From Hydrangea macrophylla (Eukaryota; Streptophyta; Magnoliopsida; Cornales; Hydrangeaceae), in contig CM066988.1 of the NCBI GenBank assembly GCA_033977485.1, forward strand, positions 53,877,649 to 53,941,648: 64,000 nt of DNA. Reading direction: 5' to 3'. Each line of letters begins with the position of its first letter. Position 1 is the first letter of the stretch. Of this stretch, positions 10,833 to 19,840 are shown piece by piece. The notes beneath the pieces are model-generated. The model saw only the letters and a list, made by a program, of their open reading frames with translations, did not search any database and was not told the origin of the DNA. The translations under genes and the position numbers were made by a program.

Positions 10833-11231
10833 TTAACCTTTATTTGATAAATTTGAAACTGAAATTAAAATACGTCTCATTGAAGGGACGTCAAGTACAT
10901 TTGATAAAATCAAAACTTTATTGTCTAAGAATTTTAAAGCTACTACTACTATTGTAACTGCAAAAAGAGTTGCGCTAGAACCTAGAGTAAGCGCAATCTC
11001 ACCATCACTGCATTTCTTAGTTGATCTGAACCACTTCAATGAATTACAAATATGGTTAGTCGTACTCGAATCAATGCACCAAGTGTTTGAAGTATCCGTT
11101 ATAAAACTTACTTCAATCACATATGATTCAATCATACCTTGAACTCTTGTAGCTAAGAATTCTGGACAGTTCCTCTTCCAGTGGCCCTTCTTGCCGCATT
11201 GGAAACACTTTCCTTTGCATTGGCCACCCAC
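10833..11231 (-). pseudogene. Copia C: zinc knuckle and aspartic protease
   Basis: The frame begins with a CCHC knuckle CFQCGKKGHWKRNC (C-X2-C-X4-H-X4-C), the nucleic-acid-binding end of gag. The retroviral-type protease follows: WCIDSSTTNHIC stands where copia elements have a D-S-G-A-T motif, so the catalytic D-(S/T)-G triad has lost its Gly. The later ...VLDVPSMRRILISVSNL matches the usual end of the domain. Gag and pol are in one frame, as in most plant copia elements. Confidence 0.85.
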
Positions 11232-12041
11232 CTTCCCTTTGCCCTTACCCTTACCCTTACCCTTACCCTTACCCTTACCCTTACCCTTACCCTTACCATT
11301 TCCCTTAGATTTTGCAATCTTAGGGACCGGTCCAACACTTTAACCACCAGTTCCAGCTTTCTTCTTTCCATTCTTGCCTTTCGGTGCAGATCGAGAAGAT
11401 GAAGAGCTTTTCTCAATGTTCAGAACGTTGGCCCTAGGTTTGATCACCCCTTTTGCTGCTAGTAAAGAACTCATTAATTCACTTATTAAGAAATTCATTT
11501 GATTTATATTATAGTTAAGTTTAAATTAAGTGAATGATGGCGACGGCGAATTGAGGATCATATCAACTTGGGTCTGTGCGCCAATGTTGGCTCCCAAGGT
11601 CTCCAGTTCGTTTAAATAACCAATCATTTTTAAAACATGTTCTTTGACTGGAGTCCCTTCCGACATCTTTGCACTAATTATCTACTGCATGGCAACCTGT
11701 CTGGTAGGTCTGCCATGATCCCCAAACATCTCTTTTAGGGATTTGATAATGGCACTGGCATAATCATTCGACTGGTATTGGTGTTGCAACACATCAGCTA
11801 TAAAGGCTAATATAAAACAATGAGCCATCCCATTCGATTTTTTCTATTTGTTGAACTCGCGTCTAGCAGCAGCCGTTGCATTTACAGTGGATTCTTTAGG
11901 GCATAGGGTGGTAAGGACATATATGTGATCCTCTGTAGGTAAAACGATGTCAAGGTTTCGTTTCCATTCATTGTAGTTATTTTCAGTTAACTTGTTTTGA
12001 GTGAGTATAGTGGCAAGTGGACTAAATGTAGATCCAGACAT
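11153..12041 (-). pseudogene. Copia C: gag
   Basis: From the ATG at 12041 the frame reads an N-terminal NYNEWKRNLDIVL block typical of copia gag (capsid, UBN2-like), interrupted by a stop after 65 residues. Further blocks in neighbouring frames include a ...FGDHGRPTRQ... segment and LETLGANIGAQTQVD. The C-terminal part is Lys/Gly-rich and contains a hexanucleotide expansion before the zinc knuckle. Gag forms the cytoplasmic virus-like particle. The start codon was chosen because the leader upstream lacks an extended frame. Confidence 0.8.
11242..11297. repeat. (CCCTTA)n hexanucleotide repeat inside copia gag
   Basis: About nine tandem CCCTTA units occur. On the coding strand they read GGTAAG, giving alternating Gly-Lys in the gag frame just before the zinc knuckle. 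This looks like replication slippage in a naturally basic nucleic-acid-binding linker. Confidence 0.9.
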
Positions 12042-13702
12042 TATGATTTACTGAAAAAAAAAATCAAAAGACAAAATAAATATAGATATCAGAATTTGAC
12101 AGTTTTGATTAAAAGAGTCCTTAAAACTCTTATTTTAAAAAACAAAGTCGCCGGAATATCAAAACGAAAAAGTAAAGCCTCCGTGTGGTGGTCAATACTC
12201 AATCTTTCGAATAATCATGACTTGTCCGCTATGCAATTCTTACAAAACAAGTTATGACTCCCGAACCTATTTGATCTCTAAATTTCTAAATAATGCCCCA
12301 TGTGGGATTCCTTATCCATAGCTTATCTAGTGTATACCATTAACTAGGATCCAATCACAACCGCCTGAAGTAGTGCCTCTGTGTGGTGATCACCCTCTAA
12401 CACGTCTGATTGATCCTATCCATAGGAAATTCACATCTAGTAACCAATAAGTATTGTACCCTCCGTATAGAATGATCACCCTGGCGAGGTGACACGAAAT
12501 GCACTACTCATGTTACAGTGAACCGTTAATGGAAGATCATGGGATTTATAATAATAAGTCCCTTTCCCACTAGATTTAATAGTAAAGGATTTTGCTTTTG
12601 TGAAAAATTGTTTCCACACATTACCCATAAACATCCAATGTTTACTAATGCGTAGGAACAATTTTTGAATTTTATTTTACTAAACTTGTTTTATGTGCAT
12701 GCAAATAGTAACAATATAATTAAATGCCAATCACAAACCAAGCACATAAAACAAAAAACTAAAATAACAATAAAGGCATTCAACATTGCCTCTATCTCTC
12801 ATGACTCTATCTCCATACAACCTCCTTCTTGGTTTGATCGCCTCCGGCTCCATCTTCATGCACAACGGCTTCTTGCTCCATCTTCATGGGCTTCCTAATT
12901 CTATTACATTAGACTTATGCTTCTTTCGAAGCTTACAATTTATCTAGGAATAGAAAAAACAATGAAAAAAAGACTAGGAAAATCGGTGCGACTTTCCTTT
13001 TTGTAGGATTGGTCGCAGCGCCCTTTACATATGCCTTAAAACCAAATCAAAATAAATGCAATATACACCAATCTCAAACATTCAAATACAGAATTTAAAA
13101 GGACTTGGTGCCATGGGAGATAGTAGACTTATCTTGCTACAAAAGGATTAGTCGTACGCACATCTACACATATATGATAAATACATGTATCTATTGGAAC
13201 CTCTAATTGATTCACACAATACATAAACTCTTTACGTATTGAATTAGAACTCAAATCAGCATCTCAGTTCTCTGTCGTACCTCAATCGATTAAAAAAGGT
13301 TCGATTTATCGAAACTCTGATCGATTGAACATACAGAAAGCTTTGAAAAAATTTACAGAATAATGTAAAATTAAAGCATATTATTTTAAAACCTTTAAAA
13401 CTATGAACAAAACACCTAGATAGAGAATCGGTCTCGATCGATCAAACCCCATTCAATCGATCGAGCAAAACATAGTTAGATCGCTCGAAACTCGTTCGAT
13501 CACTTGAGCACAGATAGCTTCAATCAATCGAATTAACGTCGATTGATCAAAACTACCATGCATCCAATGCAATCACAGATTTGTATTCTACTGTGAAAAT
13601 ACTATAGAAATAGATCTGTGACGATGCAATTTGGAAAAAAGTTCTAAATCAACATGCAAATCAAAACTAGTATGCCAAAACTCATCTATAGATTCAAAAA
13701 AG
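12042..13702 (-). other. 5' leader of copia C
   Basis: About 1.66 kb lies between the primer-binding site and the gag ATG, unusually long for copia. Open frames here are short and unrelated to known domains. 13281-13553 contains a second, degenerate array of about nine GATCGATC-like palindromes, downstream of the promoter. Nothing else is recognised. Confidence 0.6.
13281..13553. repeat. Degenerate ATCGAT palindrome array in the copia leader
   Basis: Copies include CTCGATCGATCAAAC, TTCAATCGATCGAGC, TTAGATCGCTCGAAA and GTCGATTGATCAAAA, spaced at about 20-35 bp in two groups (13281-13330 and 13430-13553). It lies about 530-810 bp downstream of the C promoter. Confidence 0.7.
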
Positions 13703-13718
13703 CCTGGCTTTGATACCA
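13703..13718 (-). promoter_or_regulatory. Primer-binding site of copia C (initiator tRNA-Met)
   Basis: The minus strand reads TGGTATCAAAGCCAGG two bases inside the LTR end. It matches the TGGTATCAGAGC type used with initiator tRNA-Met and fixes both the orientation and the LTR edge. Confidence 0.85.
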
Positions 13719-13720
13719 AT

Positions 13721-14206
13721 TGAAGGAAAATTATGTTTAAAATTAATTTTAAACTTTAAACGCGCAGTGGAAAACAAAGTTCAAAACTATATATTCGCAA
13801 CCCGGATCTACTACTTGTTAATTCTATAGATGCGTATAAGAGAGGGGAATATAATTATATACCTTAGGTCATGAACCCAATTCTTAATTTCTTCTTTCTT
13901 GATGGTGCAGTAGACTTCACTCAGTTGTCTTTACCCTTATGACTCCTACGAATGCTTGCTTGAAAGACTAGGGTTGGTGGGAACCCTAATAGAGAGGATA
14001 GAGAAGGTTTGGGAATCCTAAAATAGTTTCTGCAGCTTCTGGTATATTAAAACGATCAACACTAATTTATGGATGCAGCTGCCCTATTTATAAATTCCTA
14101 GAACTGACCTAACTTTTGATCGATCGATGTAAGCTTCAATCGATTGAACCTGTCTAGACTTCAAGGTTCAATCGATCGAAACAACTTTAATCGATCTATG
14201 TAGTCT
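13721..14206 (-). repeat. 5' LTR of copia C, truncated
   Basis: It matches 6587-7075 and then breaks off within the palindrome array. The TATA box is at 14085-14095 (minus strand) and the array at 14115-14200. About 1 kb of the U3 end is missing. The sequence that follows belongs to the LTR of element I. Confidence 0.8.
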
Positions 14207-14665
14207 TCAAATATGCCAATCGATTGCCTATCATGACGTGGCAACATGCCAATCGATTGCCTTCTGATTCGAGGTGAAAAGTGCATGTTTATAGCGTATT
14301 ACATGGTCCTTTATGCATACTTTAATCTCCAAAGTCCCTATATTTAGGTGCATTCTAATAACAATGTTCCTTTTATTGTGTTAATGCTAAAATATATGTT
14401 TTTGCATTGTTTTAGAGGTATTAGGATGTAAATCAATGAAGTGGAGCTAAAGAAAAGTGATTCTGGTGGATAGAACAACAGAAGCAGCTGATAAAATGCC
14501 ATTTTTGACAATGAAGACTTCAAATTTGGAAGATTTTCCCAGAGATATAAAATGTAGATCTTTGAGTTACGGTCGCGTGGCCGCAAACAGGAGGTCAATT
14601 CGAGGTCTGAGTAAAAAGTTATGGTCATTCTCCCATCGGTGCGCAGAGTTGTCAAAATCAGAAGA

Positions 14666-14805
14666 GTTCAAGCGATTGAGGAGAGTTCAAGCGATTGAGG
14701 AGAGTTCAATCGATCGAACCTTCGATCGATCGAACTAAGCTCAATCGATCGAACTTTATTTTCACCCAAAAGCTGCGTGAACTCTGCGGGAACCCTTTAT
14801 ATAAG
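14666..14805 (+). promoter_or_regulatory. K LTR promoter: palindrome array plus TATA box
   Basis: Five units (TTCAAGCGATTGA twice, then TTCAATCGATCGAAC, TTCGATCGATCGAAC, TCAATCGATCGAAC) are followed 40 bp later by TTTATATAAG. The 19-bp unit AGTTCAAGCGATTGAGGAG is duplicated relative to the right LTR, showing the array changes length. Confidence 0.7.
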
Positions 14806-15172
14806 CCGTTTTGACGCCAGACGAAGGGAGGACGCTCCAGAACGCAGAAAACAGCAGTTTTAGGGTAGTTTTAGGGTTAGATTAGGAGTAGATTAGGTTA
14901 GATTCTTGTTTTTCTTCCTCTTTTCCAATGATTTACTGAAGATTATTGAAGATTCAAGTTTCTTTCTTGTTTATTTCAAGTTTATTTCAGATTATATCCA
15001 GGTTTTTCTTTCGAATCCTTGTTATTTCATTGTTTATTAGTTTATATGTTATGATTACTCTAGTTTGTTATTCCTGCACTAGTTTTATCATGTTTTCGTA
15101 GTTTAGACGTTGGGAATATGTGATGAATCATTGATTCCAAGCCTCTGCCATGCAATCTTTAGAAACCTTGGG

Positions 15173-15294
15173 CTCGATCGATCGAAGGTATTTCGATCGA
15201 TCGAACCAAAGCCATAGTCAAGCGATCGAAGGCATTTCGATCGATTGAAGGATGATGCTGTCCGATCGATCGAGAGCGCTTCAATCGATCGAAC
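15173..15294 (+). repeat. Second GATCGATC palindrome array in K LTR
   Basis: Six units (CTCGATCGATCGAAG, TTCGATCGATCGAAC, CAAGCGATCGAAGG, TTCGATCGATTGAAG, TCCGATCGATCGAGA, TTCAATCGATCGAAC) lie about 370-490 bp downstream of the TATA box, within the transcribed part of the LTR. Confidence 0.85.
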
Positions 15295-15916
15295 TTGCAG
15301 AATCTTGAGATGATTATTTTAAGTATTCCATGACTTTTTGTTTTTGAAATATGTTATCAAATTGTCCCAATAAGCTCAGTTTGTCACAACAGTTTTTAGA
15401 ACATAAAGCCTTAAGGCCTTTTCTTCAATGACTTTTGAAAACCACTTTGAATGCTAACACCATTTAGAGTGCAAGTAATTACCATTGTTTTAAACCGTCT
15501 TCCAAGTATTTTAAATCAACTGTGATGATGTAGTCCCGGTCATGAAAGGGCTATTGATTCTTTATCTTTAGAAAAATACGGAATACTGAAGAGGGATGTA
15601 CTCCATAGAGCGTTAATGAATATGTATGGTAGATGGTTAGGATCAATGTGGATTCACATGTTTCCAACACCTTTAATTTAGTTGTTTAATTATTACGTTT
15701 CTTTATGTTTAGTTTATTATTTAGTTTAATTTAATTAATTAGGATTTAGTCACCACTACAATTAAACTTTTCTTTTTCTTTAGGTTGTAACTTAGTAGAT
15801 ATTCTTCCTATTCCTTCCCTGTGGGATCGACCTGGACTTATCCAGTATTACTTGCACGATCACCTACACTTGGGTGTTGCACAAAAGCGCACAACTTTTT
15901 AGTCGTGTCAAGTTTT

Positions 15917-15934
15917 TGGCGCTGTTGCCGGGGA
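15917..15934 (+). promoter_or_regulatory. Primer-binding site of K (tRNA-Asp)
   Basis: TGGCGCTGTTGCCGGGGA lies 6 bases after the LTR end and matches the 3' end of tRNA-Asp with one mismatch. The same primer is used by element J and by Athila elements generally. Confidence 0.85.
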
Positions 15935-16089
15935 AGGCAACTAGGTTAGGATTTTACTAAGTTATTTTCACTTTTTTTCTTTTTTCTTAAAAACAAAAAA
16001 AATACAAATAAAAACTGTTGGACTTTTTCTCTCACAAGATAAACATAAAAATAAATAAAATTTCTATTGTTTAAAAATTTTGAGTGAAA

Positions 16090-17795
16090 ATGTCTTATTT
16101 ATATTATCCTCCATACAACACAAACACCATGAATAGGTACGCGTTAGGTAATGAAAACTATCCCCCAAGTTGGCGAGCACCCACATATGACGCGCATTAT
16201 CAATCTGAGCGCTACCAACCACCACAATGGGAAAACAATAGTTATAGTCCCCCATATTATCAAACGTATCAAGAACCTCCACATGAAGAGTTCAATCAAT
16301 CGCAATGGGGATATAACCAAAATGATGATGTAGGATATAGTAGTAGCTCCCATGATTACCAAACGCACCAAGACTTTCCCTTTGGTGAGTCTTGTTCACA
16401 AACACAATGGGATGGCAATTACTATCAACAACAATGGGACGAAACTTCATATAGTAATAATGAGGAGAATAACCAAGTTGAGGATAATGGTATGTTAAAA
16501 TTGCTGCTTAGTGAAATGAAAAGGCTAGATAGTGCACTTGATAAATTAGAAACTAGATATCAACAAGCATATGCTAGCCAACCTTTAGAAGACTATACCA
16601 ATCCTTCAACACTACAACCACAATTTCAAGACACTAATAATGGAATGGAATTAGAGGACAATGACGGGTTTATACCGAATGAGGTTAACAACTCACTCGA
16701 GAAAGTGATAACCTAACAAGAACTCCAATACCAAACCATTGAGCATGAAGTTATAGAATCATCTTCTCCTCATTGCATAATCCCAGATATCAACTCCTTC
16801 ACTGCCTGGATAAATTTGCACAGTCTCTTGGTCCAAAGTACTTCAATAGATGACACATATAGTGAGGAGAGTTATGAGGATGAGAATAAGGTTTTAAACG
16901 ATGATGAGAGTTTAGGTGATTGCACGCAATTAGGAAAGGATGAGTCCCCAGTTGACTCTACCCCTACCTTTGATAGTGACCCTAGGGAGGACGTTATTGA
17001 AATTTCTAAATTCGATTTAGATTCATCTGATATTCATGAACCCTCACCTCTTTCGGCCGAAGAGGTGGTGTCACCAAGTTGGCCATCACCTATCCTCACT
17101 ATCAATCAAAGCTCTCATCCCGAGCTTGAAAGTCATGTGTACCCCAATAATGAACAAATAGAATGTGTTGTAGAAGAGGATGATAAGGATTCTAGCACAT
17201 GTACTTCACCAAATTTTAAATTTCAAAATTCTTTGAGAGAAGACTTGGAAAATATTGGGCCCACATTAGATGATCTTAAACTTCAACAAGAAGCTTGTAA
17301 TCTTCAGACTGCTTGACCTTCTTGAATAATACTGACATTGAGGCCCAAATAGATAGCTTCATCCAAGTCCAGTCCAAATCAATGTACATAGGACAGAAAT
17401 CCAATTCTTATGATCATATTTCTATAGATTATGTTCTAGAACAAGAGGAGGGTAGTAAAACTTCATTAGAACATCACTTAGACCCTACCCCTTTTATTGA
17501 ACCATGGCCTCCTCCTGTTTTTAGTATTAAAATAGAGGCCGGTATAGAAAATACCAACACCACAGATCTTTCCTTGAGTATAATTCCTAAAAAGTGTGGT
17601 ATTCCTTTTATAACTGTCCCCAATAACTTTGGAAGCCGTTGGTTTTGCATCATCTCCACTGACCTTGAGCCTGACATTAGTTGGGGGGAGTTGCATTTTT
17701 ATGAGGATCTCAAAAGTCTTGTCATTGTTAAATTATTTCACTGGGAAGATCTTCAAAATTTTAGGTTATTAATTTATGATAAAAATCTTGGTTAA
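16090..17795 (+). pseudogene. K-specific protein, no known domain (one stop, one frameshift)
   Basis: From the ATG at 16090 a frame runs to 17316 with a single TAA at 16714-16716. The remaining frame, 17313-17795, overlaps its end by four bases. The first part is rich in Tyr, Gln, Asn and Trp, with repeated YYPPY, PPQWEN and SQWGYN-like motifs, and looks disordered. It is followed by a short Leu-heptad stretch (LKLLLSEMKRLDSALDKLE). The middle is acidic and Ser/Pro-rich. The C-terminus is more ordered, with SWGELHFYEDL and HWEDLQNF. No CCHC, protease, RT or integrase motif is present. It could be a nucleic-acid or capsid companion protein. I do not recognise a family and assign no function. 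Only two lesions in about 570 codons suggests recent constraint. Confidence 0.6.
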
Positions 17796-19623
17796 CCGAA
17801 TTTATTTACTGAGTAGTTGTAGTATATTCTCTATTTTTCCTTGTTGCTACTAATGATTTTACAGGTAACTTAACAAAAAAATAAAAGAAAATAAAAAAAA
17901 AAATTGGATATTAATGCCTCGAGGTAACATCCTTCCTTCTCTTGCTTTACTTTGTATGTCCATGTGCTTAGTTTAGAACATTGGGGACAATGTTTAGTTT
18001 TAGTTGGGGGGAGTGAGTCATTGCATGCCTCGTTTCTTTCTTTTTATGATTTAATGTCAATACACCTACTTAGCAACATGACTCAGTAAATCAAAATTGT
18101 AAAATAAAATAAAAATTGCAAAAATTTTAAAATTTTTAATTTTTTTTAATATAGTAAAATGGTTCTTGTATTTCTCTCTTAGTTAATGTAGTTAGTTATG
18201 ATGCATTAGTGTTATTTTCTGTATGTTATTAGTATGTGATACACTATGGTAGTTTGTTTACTATCTTAGTTATAGTATATTTTATGCTTTTTAATCTTCA
18301 AACAACTTTGAGCATTTTGTGACAACCTTGTACTTAGCTAAAATGGATTTGTAGCATAGCTTAGGTGTCTTGAGAGACTGTAGTGGAGACTAATAACCCA
18401 AGTGAGCTTTTGTGCCTTTCTTTATTTTTGAGGGTTTTATAAAATTACTATTACTTTTTGAAAAGCGTATTAATTCGTTGTAAGTCTCATTTTTCTTCTT
18501 CATTTTGACTGATTACTAGAAGAGAACGTTCAGGATTTACCAAACTTTAGAGCTCTTGAATTTACTAAAATGAATAATCCTATGAACTTAGAAGATGATT
18601 TAGACCATCTTTTGACCATACATGCATAATACAGCTTTGGCATGCCTCTATAATATTCCTTTACTTCACCTCTTGAGCCTTATCATAAATGCATTGTCAT
18701 TACAATTCCTTGAATCTAATCCCAACTCCAAAATACGAGTTTGAGCTTCTTTTCTCTACCTAGGAGTTATTGGGATGCGTTATCTTGACAAAAAGTTTGG
18801 TAGTGTGAATAAGGGAAAGTTGGCAAAGAAAAAAAATGATGAAAAAAATAAAGAAAAAAGAAAAGAAAAAAAGAAAATAAAAAAAAAAAACATGAAAAGA
18901 AAAAAGTGCCAATGGTTGTTACAAAAGAAAAAAAAATAATAGAAAGAAGTGTGAAAAAAATATAAATAAATAAAGAAGAGAGATTGGAGATGTGGAAAAG
19001 TTTGAAAAGTTGTAATAGACATTCCAATCACATCCTTTAACCCAATTGAATATCACGAGCCTCTTTCTTCTTTCACCTAACACCTCTTTTTCAAAGTCCT
19101 GATGATTTTAAGTAATTGGATTTGAAGTTAAGGTAATAAGAGGGTTCTCCACGGTATCTCGCTCTTCTAGTGAAAAGTATCCTTTCACGAGACTTTGTGC
19201 ACTATAAAATGTCTGTTTTTCAATTTAGATATGAGAAGCATTAGATTCCATTTACATTTACTCTTTATAGCTTCCATATCATGAGTGACAATTATTACAC
19301 CTAATTCAGAGTGATTTCGTCTTGAGAGTGTAATCCCGGTGAGAGTTGAGTCAAAATGAACGTCTTAATAGTATCTTAGGTTATGCAAGCTTTGAAATTA
19401 AAGTTTTGTATTTTGGTTGTCCATTCACACACACACTTGAAGATTAATAGATATGGAATATTCTAATGACTTTAATAGTAGATTAACTTTACTTTGTGTG
19501 TTGCATGGCTATGGCATACTAGAGAGTTTCATGGGATTGTTGAGCTTAACAATATTGCTAAATGAGAGGAAAATATTTCTTGAAAACATTTAAATGAGAA
19601 CCATTACCATAAACATGAACTTT
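17796..19623 (+). other. K 3' untranslated region
   Basis: No gene. It contains GGGGACAATGTTTAGTTTTAG followed by TTGGGGGGAGTG (about 17984-18015), which resembles a motif downstream of the last ORF of J (minus strand near 32705-32755). It also holds an A-rich, GAAAAA-dominated tract at 18820-18990, which gives spurious hydrophobic frames on the minus strand. Confidence 0.6.
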
Positions 19624-19740
19624 TTGGGTAGATTCACTGCAAACCCTCACGAGACAATACTCGTCCATTAGGGAGAACCTTGGGGTTTAAAGGCTTGTTG
19701 CATACGCTAAATGCAATCGCGATTCCTGTGAAAGTGAGTT
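19624..19740 (+). other. Conserved non-coding block shared by K and J
   Basis: ACTGCAAACCCTCACGAGAC followed by an ACTCGTCCA word and GATTCCTGTGAAAGT is repeated, inverted, in J at 31118-31240 with few changes over about 115 bp. In both elements it lies 100-250 bp before the 3' LTR. The flanks diverge, so this segment appears selected. Confidence 0.7.
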
Positions 19741-19830
19741 AGAATTTTACTTTATTTTGTTTTCAATTCTTAGAGTTTAAATAAACACTGCTGTAGTTCG
19801 CTTCATTGCTAGGGACTAGCAACGAGCTAG

Positions 19831-19840
19831 TTGGGGGGTG
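19831..19840 (+). promoter_or_regulatory. Polypurine tract of K
   Basis: TTGGGGGGTG immediately precedes the right LTR start TGATTCG. Confidence 0.8.

Larger units (their letters stand above)
6587..14206 (-). mobile_element. Ty1/copia LTR retrotransposon C (right LTR truncated)
   Basis: The element runs right to left: truncated 5' LTR (13721-14206), primer-binding site, a leader of about 1.66 kb, gag, protease, integrase, reverse transcriptase, RNase H, polypurine tract, 3' LTR (6587-8062). Integrase before reverse transcriptase defines copia. The two LTRs align from TGAAGGAAAATTA for about 480 bp, and then the right copy stops at the boundary with element I. Stops and frameshifts are scattered through all coding domains, so the copy is dead. 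No target duplication can be assessed because one end is lost. Confidence 0.9.
14265..15910 (+). repeat. 5' LTR of K
   Basis: It starts TGATTCG and ends GTGTCA. It contains palindrome array 1 (14666-14755), a TATA box (14796-14805) and palindrome array 2 (15173-15294). The right LTR repeats the same layout at 20242-20311, 20353-20362 and 20719-20840. Confidence 0.9.

Noticed and set aside
11242..11297. Possible interstitial telomere repeat
   Set aside because: The unit is CCCTTA (TAAGGG), not the plant telomere CCCTAAA or the vertebrate-type CCCTAA, and it sits in frame inside gag.
13703..13718. tRNA gene because of tRNA-like matches at this and the other primer-binding sites
   Set aside because: Only 12-18 bases complementary to tRNA 3' ends are present, directly inside LTR ends, with no cloverleaf sequence.
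14641..15294. CRISPR-like array (regularly spaced short repeats)
   Set aside because: Units are self-complementary, variable and unevenly spaced, with no cas genes, in a plant retrotransposon LTR.
18767..19031. Two Phe-rich open frames on the minus strand
   Set aside because: They are the complement of an A-rich tract in the K 3' UTR; simple composition, no start context or motif.
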